From: JBBROH01 sp038229595
Lineage (GTDB): Bacteria > Chloroflexota > Chloroflexia > QHBQ01
DNA length: 32,557 nucleotides
Direction of reading: 5' to 3'
NCBI GenBank assembly: GCA_038229595.1
Contig: JBBROH010000020.1
Location: 1 to 32,557 of the forward strand
Under the pieces are notes generated by a model. It saw nothing but the letters and a program-made list of their open reading frames with translations, ran no database searches and was not told the origin of the DNA. Each line of letters starts with the position of its first letter. Positions within the stretch are counted from its first letter, which is position 1. Of the stretch, positions 7,920 to 16,579 are shown piece after piece. Made by a program: the position numbers and the translations under genes.

Positions 7920-10900
7920 GTGCCTGACACCGTTTTGCAGCCGCTTGCCACCGACACGCTCGACCGTTTTCTTGCCTCCCGCGCCGAGTGGGTGCTGCGC
8001 GAAGTGCTGGGCGCACTGCCTGCCGCGCAGTTGGCCGGTACCTGCCTGCGGGTGGACGAGTTGCCCCCGGCGGTCATCAATCTGGTGGCCGGGCGGCTGG
8101 TTGCCGACGCGCCGGGCGGCTTCGAGATTGGCGTGTTGAGCGATGCCGAGCAACTGCCCACCGATGCGCCCGGCTATGTGATTGACATGGGCCGCGCCGT
8201 CGAGCTACGCAACGACCTCAGCCGCGCCCTGCTCATCTTCGTGCCGCCCGATTTGCGGGCCGGGGCGATTGACTCGTTGAGCAACAGCACCTTTGCCGTT
8301 GTTGCGCCGCTGCTGCGCGACAACTTCTTTGCTAATCTGGAGGCAGAGTTGGTGGCGGCCACCGACCGGCTCAACTTCGCCGTGCGCCCGGCCACGATTG
8401 TCGGCAGCCTGCGCGAACTGGTCGCCGACCGCGACGACATCCTGCGCTACTACCTCACGATTCTGGATAAGGCTAACTATGATAAGCCGGGCGTGGTCGG
8501 CGGCTCACTCTACTGCCTCGGCCTGTTCCCCGACTTCGACCTGACCGCTGACCCGGCCCAGTACGATGCCCGCCTCAAGCAGAACAGCGATGCGGTCGCG
8601 CTGGTGCAGTCCCGCAGCGGTGGCACGTTGTTCGCCCGCGTCCAGCACTTGCGGGTGCGCGAACCGGCTACCCACGCCGCCCTCTACAAGCTGCTGACCG
8701 CCGAACAGTGGCGCACCGCCCTGACCCTGATCGCCACCGACCCCGCCTACCGCGACCTCGCGCTCGAACGCTGGCTGCCCGACCGCCAGAGTGACAAGCC
8801 GCCCATCCTCTACATTGAGCCGCTTAAAGGGATGACCTTGCGCCCCGATGGGGTCAAGTCACTCAACATGGTCAGTGGCAAGAAGAACAAGTTTACCGTT
8901 GGCTGGACGAGCGACCCGCCGCCCGCCGAGTCGCCCGCTGTCGTCTACTATCGGGTTGAGTTGCTCAACAGCGAAGGTGTGCCAGCATGGACCAGCCGCA
9001 ACGTCAGCAAGAAGGCCACGCCGCGCCACAGCCGGGCGGTGGAACTGAACGCCGACGAACTGGACGACGACCTCTACTACGTGCGGGTGCGGGCCTTCGA
9101 CAGCAACGGCAACGTAGTTAATGACGAGAGCAGCGACAAGGCGAGGCGCGATCCGGGCAACGAGCGTAACCTTACTCCCTTCAACACCAGCGAGCCGTTC
9201 TATCTGGGCCGCGAGGCGGGCGCGGCGGAGGATAGCGTGCCGCTCAACCGCGGCGTGGGGTCGCTGCGCGAGGCGATGTTGCTGGCAAACGAGGGCGGCA
9301 AGGAGGCGGGCAAACCTGAGTTCGAGGTTAAGGCGGGCGGCAGCACGATTGAGGTGCGCTTCGAGGGGGCGGGCCGCCAGCAATTCACCCTCAACCCCAA
9401 CCCGCTGCTGGCCGAACTGGAACACGCGCTGCTAGAGGTGCCGGAGCAGGCCACCGGCTGGGCGATCCGCCTCAACCCGGCGACGGTTGTGCCGCCTGCC
9501 ACTGCTGTCGCTTTGCCCGCCGACCTGCTGGCCGCCCGCCGCGCCGTCTGCGATGCTGTGCAGCAGGCGGCGGCCAACGGCAGCGGCGGCGGCCTCATTG
9601 CGGCGACCGACCTGCTGCCGCTGGCTGACAAGATAGAGGCTTACCTGCAAGCCTCCCGCAAGGCACTGATCGCGGTCGGGCATGGGCAGGCTGGCGGTCT
9701 GCCTGCCGTGATCGGGCTAGATGTGGTCGCGGTGCAGGCCGAAGACGGCACGGTGATCGCGCAGATGATCACGCCGCTACACCCGTTGCTGCTGGGCTGG
9801 CAACTACGCCACGCCCGCCTGCAAGCCGACTGGCTGCGCCAGGCGCGAGGGTCGCGGGCCAGCCGCAGCGAGATGGGACGGCTGCTGCGCGATCTTTTGC
9901 CGCGCAACCTTCCTCCGCTACGCCCGCTGGCTGGCGAATGGCTGCTGCAAACCGACGTGCTGGGCGGCTGGCCGCTCTACCTGCCGCTGGCGGCGACGGC
10001 GCGGCGGGCGGCTCTGGCCCAGCTAGCGGGCTTGGGCGCGGGTGGCGATTACACCGTCGCACAGGTCAAGGAGTTGCTGGCCCGCTACCAGCGGCAGCAC
10101 CCCTACGTCCGCACGCTGCGGCTGAACGTGTTCGGCGCGGGGGCGATGGACTGGCTGGCCGATGCGATGGTCGAGTTGCAGAAGGACGCGCTCAAGGCGC
10201 AGGCCGACGGCTTGGCGGGGTCGCCTGAACTCAGCTACGACATCCAGTTGTTCAGCAACGACCCCACCGGGCAGCGCACGGCTGGTTCGGCCCTGACCGC
10301 CCTGCTCAACCCGGAGCGGCAGGTGTCGGAGGCGGCGGGCGTGTTCACCGAACCGGGCCGCGACCCCCTGCACCCCCGCCTGCGGGTTGCCCGCCACCAG
10401 TGCAGCGACTTCCTCCACAACCCCGCCGCCTACCCCGCGCACATCAGCCTGCTGCTCGACCCTTTCCCTGTCACCGCTAGGCTGGCTGCACCGCTGGCCG
10501 AGGGCCGCTCCAGCTACATCAACGGCCTTGTGCAGCAACCGGCGGTCGCCTACGACAACCCAGCGGGCGGCTACCGCTGGCGGCGGCAACTGCGCCCCGG
10601 CCCGGAGCAAGACCCCTTCACCCACACGCTGGCAATCCTCGACAGCCTGCACGCCGAACAGGTCGCGGGCGGGGCCTGCGACAGCCTACCCACCTTGCAG
10701 CTACATCTGGAAGCGGAAAGCAAGAACCTGCTGTACCAGCTACACGACATATCCGACTGGGTGCTGACCTTCGATCAGAACATCGGGCTAGAATACTTTG
10801 ATGGCGTGGACGACCGCCGCCAAATCTACCTCCTCGCCTTCGACCCGCCCTTCCTCGGCAACGCCGACGGCCACCTGCTGTTGACCACGCGGGTGGCGGG

Positions 10901-13103
10901 CGAGGTTGTCAACGTCCTCCGCCGGGTTATGGAGCGGCTGGGGCTGCCGGTCAGCGAGAGCAGGGCGACGGAACTGCTAGTGGTGCTGCGCTCGCTCTCC
11001 GGCGGGCTGGCTCTGCGGCTGCTGGACAGCGAACGCAACGCTGAAGAACTGGTTGGCCTGCTCCTCACCCGCCTCTACTTTGAACAGAACGGCCTGTTGC
11101 GCACAAGTCTGCTGATCCCGATTGATGCACACCAGAGCCTCTTGACCAGCCGCGACGACGACGCGCCCAACCTGCGCGGCGACCTCTTGCTGGTGCAGCT
11201 TGACCCGGGCAACCACCGCCTGACCTTCCACGTAGTTGAGGTCAAGTATCGCAAGCAGTTGAGTGGCAGCGTGGCCCGCGACGATCTTGCCGACCACATC
11301 GCCGAGCAGGTGGTTGCCACCCGCAAGGCGTTGGAGAACCGCTTCGACTCCGACAAGCAGCGGGTGGATCACCAGCTACGCAGCCGCGAACTGATCAGCC
11401 TGCTTGAGTTCTACCTTGAACGCGCCAGCCGCTACGGGCTGGTTGACCCGGCTTACGCCGAGACGGTGCGTCCCTTCCTCTACAGCCTTGATGATGGCTA
11501 TGAGGTTGACTTCAAGCAGAGCGGCCTGATCTTCAGCCCGCAGGTCGTCGCTGCGGATAGCAACACCGACGGCGTGACCATGCTGTGGCTGGGTCAGGAG
11601 AGCATCAACCGGGCGTTGGCGGCCTTGCCCGGCCACGAACCAGCCCTGTCGCCAGTGGCGGCGGCAGTGGTGGAATACTTCACGACCGGGCGGCTGCCGC
11701 GTTTGGCGACGCTGGCCGTCCCCGCAACCAGCCAGCCCGCAGTTGAGCCGCCCACCCTGCTTGTCGGTGATCCTGAATCAGCCAGCGAAGCCCCAAGCAA
11801 CATATCGTCGCAAGTATCAAGTGGCCTTGATGAGATGACTGCGAACTACATATCAGTGCAACCCTCACCAGCCATGCTTGACGTGGAGCAAAATGAGCTA
11901 GGGGCGGTTCACGCTGGGGTAGCGGGCAACGACACCGTGACGCGGGCTGCCACGCAATTGCTGGCCCGCTTCGCCATGCAGCCGCCGACCGACAGCGGTG
12001 TGGCTGAGGCTGAACTAGCCGAGATCGCCCGTGCCTTCAGCCGCGCCGCCAGGTCGTACCGCATCAACGTGCAGGATTGCGACCCGCTGCTGGCGAAGGT
12101 CGGCCCTAGCGTGATCCGCTTCTACGTGCGGCTGGTGAAGGGGCAGTCGCTCAACCCGCTGCGGAACGCGCTGGAAGATATTGGCCGCGAGATGCGCCGC
12201 GAACGCCTGCTGGTCACGACCCAGCCGAACAGTGACCTGATCGCCCTTGATGTGCCACGCAGCGACCGCCAATCCGTGCCATTCGCGCTGGCTCTGAGCT
12301 ACCTACCCGCAATCAGCGGACTTGAGCAGTTGCCGATCACCATTGGGGTCACGCCGGAGGGCGAACACATTGTGCGCGACCTTGCCACAATGCCGCATAT
12401 GCTGGTCGGTGGCACAACCGGGGCGGGCAAGACGATCTTCCTCTACAGCCTGCTAGGTAGCCTGCTCTATCGCCACCCACGTGCCAGCGACCTGCGCCTC
12501 TTTATCTCAACTTCCAAATCTGAGGACTTCACCTTCTTTCGCGGGCTGCCGCAGCTTGAGGGTGGACAGGTGGTGTCGGACGCGCAGGAGGCGGTTGACC
12601 AGATCGAGGAGTTGGTCGAGCAAACCTTCGAGCAGCGACGCGTCTTGCTGGAGGATGCGGGCGCACGCGACGTGGCCGCCTACAACGCCCGCAGCCAGAC
12701 CCCGCTTGCGCCGTTCGTGGTTGTGGTTGACGAGTTCGCTGACCTTGCCGACCAGTTGGCCGGGCAGAAGAAGCGGCGCGATGCCTTCTACAACATCATC
12801 CGCCGGATTGCCCAGCTTGGCCGCAACCGCAGCGTCCACCTCGTCCTCTGCACCCAGCGACCGTCAGTTGACCTTGTGCCGAGCAACATCCGCACGTTGA
12901 TGAACAGCAGGGTAGCATTGCGAATGAATGACGCTATCGCCTCCAAGATGATCCTTGATGAGCCGGGAGCCGAGCAGTTGCAGAAGCATGGCGACCTGCT
13001 GTTCAAGGAGGACAACCGGCTGATGCGGCTACAAGGTTACTACTTCGCCAGCGACGACCTGGCCCGCTTCCTGGCCTGGTTCCGCGGTCAGCCTGCCTCA
13101 TAA
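7920..13103 (+). CDS. FtsK/HerA-type ATPase, DptH/MAD8-like (1727 aa)
   Basis: The C-terminal 260 residues are an FtsK/SpoIIIE motor. Walker A is GGTTGAGKT (1497-1505, K1504), Walker B is VVVVDEFADL with D1604 and E1605, and these are followed by LVLCTQRPSVDL and an ILDEPGAEQL segment as in FtsK. Residues about 293-400 resemble a fibronectin type III beta-sandwich. Residues 1086-1112 read GDLLLVQL then VVEVKYRKQL: D1088, E1107 and K1109 are spaced like a PD-(D/E)xK nuclease core. A low-complexity linker (about 1265-1335) precedes the motor. Size and layout fit DptH and MAD8, the large ATP-binding members of their systems, which would pump along or unwind DNA and may cut it. GTG 7920 is preferred: GGAG lies 7 nt upstream, and an upstream ATG at 7866 would overlap the preceding gene by 44 nt. 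It is the last gene of the operon. Confidence 0.8.
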   Translation: MPDTVLQPLATDTLDRFLASRAEWVLREVLGALPAAQLAGTCLRVDELPPAVINLVAGRLVADAPGGFEIGVLSDAEQLPTDAPGYVIDMGRAVELRNDLSRALLIFVPPDLRAGAIDSLSNSTFAVVAPLLRDNFFANLEAELVAATDRLNFAVRPATIVGSLRELVADRDDILRYYLTILDKANYDKPGVVGGSLYCLGLFPDFDLTADPAQYDARLKQNSDAVALVQSRSGGTLFARVQHLRVREPATHAALYKLLTAEQWRTALTLIATDPAYRDLALERWLPDRQSDKPPILYIEPLKGMTLRPDGVKSLNMVSGKKNKFTVGWTSDPPPAESPAVVYYRVELLNSEGVPAWTSRNVSKKATPRHSRAVELNADELDDDLYYVRVRAFDSNGNVVNDESSDKARRDPGNERNLTPFNTSEPFYLGREAGAAEDSVPLNRGVGSLREAMLLANEGGKEAGKPEFEVKAGGSTIEVRFEGAGRQQFTLNPNPLLAELEHALLEVPEQATGWAIRLNPATVVPPATAVALPADLLAARRAVCDAVQQAAANGSGGGLIAATDLLPLADKIEAYLQASRKALIAVGHGQAGGLPAVIGLDVVAVQAEDGTVIAQMITPLHPLLLGWQLRHARLQADWLRQARGSRASRSEMGRLLRDLLPRNLPPLRPLAGEWLLQTDVLGGWPLYLPLAATARRAALAQLAGLGAGGDYTVAQVKELLARYQRQHPYVRTLRLNVFGAGAMDWLADAMVELQKDALKAQADGLAGSPELSYDIQLFSNDPTGQRTAGSALTALLNPERQVSEAAGVFTEPGRDPLHPRLRVARHQCSDFLHNPAAYPAHISLLLDPFPVTARLAAPLAEGRSSYINGLVQQPAVAYDNPAGGYRWRRQLRPGPEQDPFTHTLAILDSLHAEQVAGGACDSLPTLQLHLEAESKNLLYQLHDISDWVLTFDQNIGLEYFDGVDDRRQIYLLAFDPPFLGNADGHLLLTTRVAGEVVNVLRRVMERLGLPVSESRATELLVVLRSLSGGLALRLLDSERNAEELVGLLLTRLYFEQNGLLRTSLLIPIDAHQSLLTSRDDDAPNLRGDLLLVQLDPGNHRLTFHVVEVKYRKQLSGSVARDDLADHIAEQVVATRKALENRFDSDKQRVDHQLRSRELISLLEFYLERASRYGLVDPAYAETVRPFLYSLDDGYEVDFKQSGLIFSPQVVAADSNTDGVTMLWLGQESINRALAALPGHEPALSPVAAAVVEYFTTGRLPRLATLAVPATSQPAVEPPTLLVGDPESASEAPSNISSQVSSGLDEMTANYISVQPSPAMLDVEQNELGAVHAGVAGNDTVTRAATQLLARFAMQPPTDSGVAEAELAEIARAFSRAARSYRINVQDCDPLLAKVGPSVIRFYVRLVKGQSLNPLRNALEDIGREMRRERLLVTTQPNSDLIALDVPRSDRQSVPFALALSYLPAISGLEQLPITIGVTPEGEHIVRDLATMPHMLVGGTTGAGKTIFLYSLLGSLLYRHPRASDLRLFISTSKSEDFTFFRGLPQLEGGQVVSDAQEAVDQIEELVEQTFEQRRVLLEDAGARDVAAYNARSQTPLAPFVVVVDEFADLADQLAGQKKRRDAFYNIIRRIAQLGRNRSVHLVLCTQRPSVDLVPSNIRTLMNSRVALRMNDAIASKMILDEPGAEQLQKHGDLLFKEDNRLMRLQGYYFASDDLARFLAWFRGQPAS

Positions 13104-13563
13104 CAGATTGCAAGGATAGAGATAGAGATAACCCTCATTAGCTTTACCTTCACTATCCTGTAGACAAGCAGCCAGCGCAGTGTTATGGATGCTGTGCGCC
13201 AGCGGTGCGATGTGCAATGGGACGTGGCGACGACTAACGCACGCTGACAGCCGTCCGCTTGAGGTCGACGCAGGTGTACAGCGGTATGCCATTCTGCGCG
13301 AAGCCGTTGCTCATGGCGAGGTCTAGCTCCTGCTCCTGCCAGCGTAACCCCCTGGCAGGTCGTGCCACTCTGCTGCACCCACAGCTTCTTACCCCCCCTT
13401 ACGGCCCGCTCAACCCCTTACGGCCCGCTCAACCCCGATGCGGTGCTGCGTGTGCAGCCGTTCGAGCGCGGGGAGCATGGCGATTTCCTGCCGTTTGAAG
13501 AGTAGGTGTAACATATCTTCCCGCGCCTGCGTACAACTATTACAAGATACAAGGAGGCGCGCG
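13104..13563. other. Gene-free stretch with a possible gene remnant
   Basis: No complete gene is supported in these 460 bp. The plus-strand frame ending at the TAG 13503-13505 reads LNPDAVLRVQPFERGEHGDF followed by LPFEE. This looks protein-like but has no start, and the frame is disturbed by the tandem repeat just upstream. A second protein-like stretch (RYAILREAVAHGEV, about 13280-13325) lies in another frame and ends in a stop. Both could be debris of one decayed gene; I do not recognise the family. AAGGAGG at 13551-13557 belongs to the next gene. Confidence 0.3.
13395..13436. repeat. Tandem 19-bp duplication
   Basis: The unit CCCCTTACGGCCCGCTCAA occurs at 13395-13413 and 13414-13432, followed by CCCC of a third partial copy. 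Because 19 is not a multiple of three, the duplication shifts any reading frame that crosses it, in keeping with a decaying gene. Confidence 0.85.
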
Positions 13564-14506
13564 ATGGTAAGGTTCAAGTTTTGCGGCAGTGATGTTGCTG
13601 GTGGTCAGCGTGCTGGTGGCTTGTGACGGCAGTGCCAATGCAGTTTCGCCGGATGCCAGCCCGCTAGTGGGGACGTGTGCCACTGACCCAGCTTGCTACT
13701 ACCGAAGTGGGCAGGCGCACATGACGGCGAAGGAGTACGAGGCCGCGCGAACCGACTTCGAGCAGGCCATCGTGCTGGAGGCCGACTACGCCGAGGCTTA
13801 TGTCGGGCGTGGCACGGCCTACTTTGAGGTGGGCAAGACATCCGAAGCCTACACTGACTTCAACAAAGCGATTGAGCTAGCACCGACGTTGGCGACAGCT
13901 TACGAGGGTCGTGGCCGCTGGTATCTTTACTCTCGCTTGGGGCAGCAAAGCCGAGACGATCTCAGCAAGGCAATCGAGCTTGATGACAGGCTATATGATG
14001 CCCATGTCTTCCGCAGCAGCTTGGCAGGCGATGAGGTGGTGGCACTGGCTGACCTTGACCGGGCGATCCAGCTTCAGCCTGAACGAGCGGAGGCCTACTA
14101 TCGGCGTGGTCAGCGACTCACCTACGCTGATAAGACTTCGGATGCGATCACGGATTTCGACAGCGCGATCCGGTTCGACCCCAACATGGTTGATGCCTTT
14201 GTTTGGCGGGGCAAGGCACGCCGGTACCATACCCTTGGGTTGAATGACAAGGTGCAGGAACGTGCCATCTACAGAGAAGCGGTTGCTGACTTTGACCAGG
14301 CCATCAAGCTCGACCCGAACGAGGCTGAAGCCTATCTGGAACGGGGCAGAGCTTACGCCAGTCTGCAAGACAAGGAGAAGGCAGTCGCCGACTTTGAGGC
14401 GGTGGTGCGGACTGAACAGGGCAATAGCAGCTTGAAGCAGGAAGCAGAGCAGCAGCTATACTGGTTGCGAGGGGCTAACTCCGACCTCTCCTCCTCATCG
14501 CGATGA
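13564..14506 (+). CDS. TPR-repeat lipoprotein with an apparent frameshift in the signal peptide
   Basis: The body (about 300 aa) is a chain of tetratricopeptide repeats, seen as recurring AYxxRGxAY and DFxxAIxLxP patterns, a fold used for protein-protein contacts. It begins with a lipoprotein signal (LLVVSVLVAC) in which the Cys would be lipidated, placing it outside the membrane. The strong Shine-Dalgarno AGGAGG precedes ATG 13564, which reads MVRFKF in a frame that soon stops at a TGA (13624-13626). The hydrophobic signal core lies one frame over, entered only at GTG 13589 or ATG 13592, which have no ribosome site. Removing one T from the TTTT at 13579-13582 gives MVRFKFAAVMLLVVSVLVAC, a textbook lipoprotein signal. 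So this is either a one-base sequence error, a real frameshift mutation, or a slippage switch. TPR lipoproteins have no single function. Confidence 0.72.
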
Positions 14507-14881
14507 GTGCCGCCTGGCACTAGCGCGGTGAACAGCGCGAAGCCGCTATCAGAGCATCCACCACAAGGCGATGCTGGTGGAGAACTGCAAGTCCGCCCCC
14601 TCGTCAGGGCGGTAGGCTCCGCTGCATCCTGGCCGAGGCGGTCGCGCACGCCGCGCTAGTGGCGATGGTCAGGCAAGGTGAGTAGCTGGGCGTAGCGCGA
14701 GGTAGGACTGAACACGAGCGGGCCGGGGGCAGGGCGAGGGTGAAGCTGGTATGATCCATAAGGAACCTTTCTCCTTGTAGGTGGTGTGTTGGAACACAGA
14801 CATCCTAACACAAGAAAGGTTCTTCCAATACCGGCTTCGCTGACTTTGCAACAGCCCTATCGTGATCTCAGAGCAGCAGCG
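14507..14881. other. Non-coding stretch with mobile-element-like debris
   Basis: No gene is supported here. The first 250 bp show nothing I can name. The rest holds the inverted repeat described separately and the sequence GACTTTGCAACAGCCCT at 14842-14858. Its reverse strand, AGGGCTGTTGCAAAGTC, resembles terminal repeats of IS elements such as the IS6 family (GGCACTGTTGCAAA). No transposase is present, so this would be a relic end at most. Confidence 0.35.
14763..14822. repeat. Inverted repeat, 10-bp arms with a 40-nt loop
   Basis: GAACCTTTCT (14763-14772) and AGAAAGGTTC (14813-14822) are perfect complements, and partial complementarity continues inward. It lies next to an IS-end-like sequence and 250 bp after the TPR gene. 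It could be a miniature element or a hairpin; there is no U-tract of an intrinsic terminator. Confidence 0.55.
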
Positions 14882-14910
14882 TTGACGGAGGCCTGAACTG
14901 CTGCTATTAT
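14882..14910 (+). promoter_or_regulatory. Promoter of the amidohydrolase gene
   Basis: TTGACG (14882-14887), 17 nt, TATTAT (14905-14910). The predicted transcript starts near 14917, giving a leader of about 25 nt that contains GGAGGAG. Confidence 0.65.
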
Positions 14911-14941
14911 TAGCCGACACAAACTATTGGAGGAGAGTAGC

Positions 14942-16531
14942 TTGAACGGTGACTTGATCTTGAGCAACACCAGCTTCTTCGCAGGGGAGCGGGCCGCCAG
15001 CCAGTTGGCGATCCTTGCTGGTCGCATCATCTACGTGGGCGACGACCGTGCTGCTGCTCGTGCTGCTGCCCCCGGCGCGACCGAACTTGACCTCGGTGGG
15101 CGGCGGGCGATCCCCGGCCTGACCGACAGCCACATCCACTTCCTCTGGGCCAGCCAGAGTTTGCTAGAACTGAACCTTGACGGGCTAGAGAGTAAGGCCG
15201 CCGCCCTCGCCCTGGTGCGGGCTAAAGCCGCAGAGACCCCAGCTGGGCAGTGGATTCGTGGTCACGGTTGGAACCATCACGTCTGGGGGGGGGTGCTGCC
15301 CAGCCGCTACGACCTCGACGAAGCGGCCCCGAACAATCCCGTGCTGCTCACCCGCAAGGACGGCCACAGTCATTGGGCCAGTTCTGCCGTGCTACTGGCG
15401 GCGGGCATCACGCGGGAGACACCCGACCCACTAGGCGGCCTTATCCTGCGCGACGAGGCGGGAGAACCAACCGGCATCCTGCAAGAGAACACGGCCCAAC
15501 GCCTGGTCTACGCCGTCGCCCCCGATCTGGGCAACGAGCAGGCGGCGGTGGCCCTGCGCCTGGGTATGGCCGAAGCGAACCGCCGTGGGCTGACCAGCAT
15601 CCACAACATCGAGGGCGGCCAAGCCCGGCGGATAATGCAAGCTCTGCACGAAGCAGGCGAGTTGAACCTGCGCGTTTACAGCCTGCTCAACAAGAACGAG
15701 TTGGAAGCCGCTCTTGACCTCGGCCTGCGGACGGGCCTGGGCGACGATTGGTTCCGCCTCGGCCACCTCAAGCTCTTTGCCGACGGCAGCCTCGGTTCGC
15801 TAACCGCCGATATGCTTGCTCCCTACGCCAGCGACCCGCAGCGGCAAGGGGTGGCAGTGATGACCAGCGCAGAGCTTGAGGATTACACCTTGCGGGCAGC
15901 AGCAGGCGGCATTGCGGTTGCCACCCACGCCATTGGCGACCGGGCCGTGCATCGCGCCCTTGATGTGTTCGCCATAGCCAGGGCGCAGGAGGGTCAGACT
16001 AGCCACCAACTGCGCCACCGCATTGAACACGCCCAGACGATTGACCCTGCTGACCAACCCCGCTTCCACGCCCTCAACGTGATCGCTTCGATGCAGCCGA
16101 TCCACGCCACCTCCGACTACCTTGTAGCCGACCTGCACTTGGGGGCAGAGCGGGCAGGCGCAGAGGCCTATCAGTTCCGCCGCCTGCTTGACCTCGGCAC
16201 CCGGCTAGCCTTTGGCTCCGACTGCCCCGTGGAGACGCTCGACCCACTGCTCGGCCTTCACGCCGCTGTTACTCGCCAGCGAGCCGACGCTACGCCCGTG
16301 GGCGGCTGGCACCCAACACAGAGGCTGACCGTCGCCGAAGCCGTCCACGCCTACACCCTCGGTGCCGCCTATGCTAGTGGTGAGGAAGCAAGCAAAGGCA
16401 GCCTGGAAGTGGGCAAGCTAGGTGACGTAGTGGTGCTAGACCGCGACATCTACGCGATCCCAGCAGAGGAGATCAAGGATGTGCAGGTGCTGTACACCAT
16501 CGTCGGTGGCGAGGTGAAGTACGCCCACTAG
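14942..16531 (+). CDS. YtcJ-type metal-dependent amidohydrolase (529 aa)
   Basis: This belongs to the amidohydrolase superfamily, which hydrolyses C-N bonds using one or two metal ions in a TIM barrel; the substrate of the YtcJ branch is generally unknown. Visible are the first metal site in GLTDSHIHF (H64 and H66), the branch-typical HGWNHHVWGG, FADGSLGS, the histidine segment VATHAIGDRAVH, RIEHAQ, and the late acidic motif AFGSDCPVE. The length is normal for the family. TTG 14942 is the best start because GGAGGAG lies 6 nt upstream; a TTG at 14927 would start before that site. There is no signal peptide, so it is cytoplasmic. It has its own promoter, and the next promoter lies only 13 nt after its stop, so it is probably monocistronic. 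Confidence 0.88.
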   Translation: MNGDLILSNTSFFAGERAASQLAILAGRIIYVGDDRAAARAAAPGATELDLGGRRAIPGLTDSHIHFLWASQSLLELNLDGLESKAAALALVRAKAAETPAGQWIRGHGWNHHVWGGVLPSRYDLDEAAPNNPVLLTRKDGHSHWASSAVLLAAGITRETPDPLGGLILRDEAGEPTGILQENTAQRLVYAVAPDLGNEQAAVALRLGMAEANRRGLTSIHNIEGGQARRIMQALHEAGELNLRVYSLLNKNELEAALDLGLRTGLGDDWFRLGHLKLFADGSLGSLTADMLAPYASDPQRQGVAVMTSAELEDYTLRAAAGGIAVATHAIGDRAVHRALDVFAIARAQEGQTSHQLRHRIEHAQTIDPADQPRFHALNVIASMQPIHATSDYLVADLHLGAERAGAEAYQFRRLLDLGTRLAFGSDCPVETLDPLLGLHAAVTRQRADATPVGGWHPTQRLTVAEAVHAYTLGAAYASGEEASKGSLEVGKLGDVVVLDRDIYAIPAEEIKDVQVLYTIVGGEVKYAH

Positions 16532-16543
16532 CCAGCAACCCGC

Positions 16544-16573
16544 TTGACAGCCACCCGCTGCTTGTGCTAGAAT
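16544..16573 (+). promoter_or_regulatory. Promoter of the thr T-box leader
   Basis: A perfect TTGACA (16544-16549), 18 nt, and TAGAAT (16568-16573). Transcription would begin near 16580. Confidence 0.75.
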
Positions 16574-16579
16574 GGCAGC

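Noticed and set aside
10830..10870. FDPPFLG in the FtsK-like protein, resembling the DPPF motif of adenine methyltransferases
   Set aside because: No AdoMet-binding FxGxG motif lies nearby and the domain does not read as a methyltransferase. No methyltransferase was found in the locus.
13125..13145. Short GATAGA repeats after the FtsK-like gene, considered as a repeat array or terminator
   Set aside because: Only two and a half 6-bp units and no hairpin or T-run; not informative.
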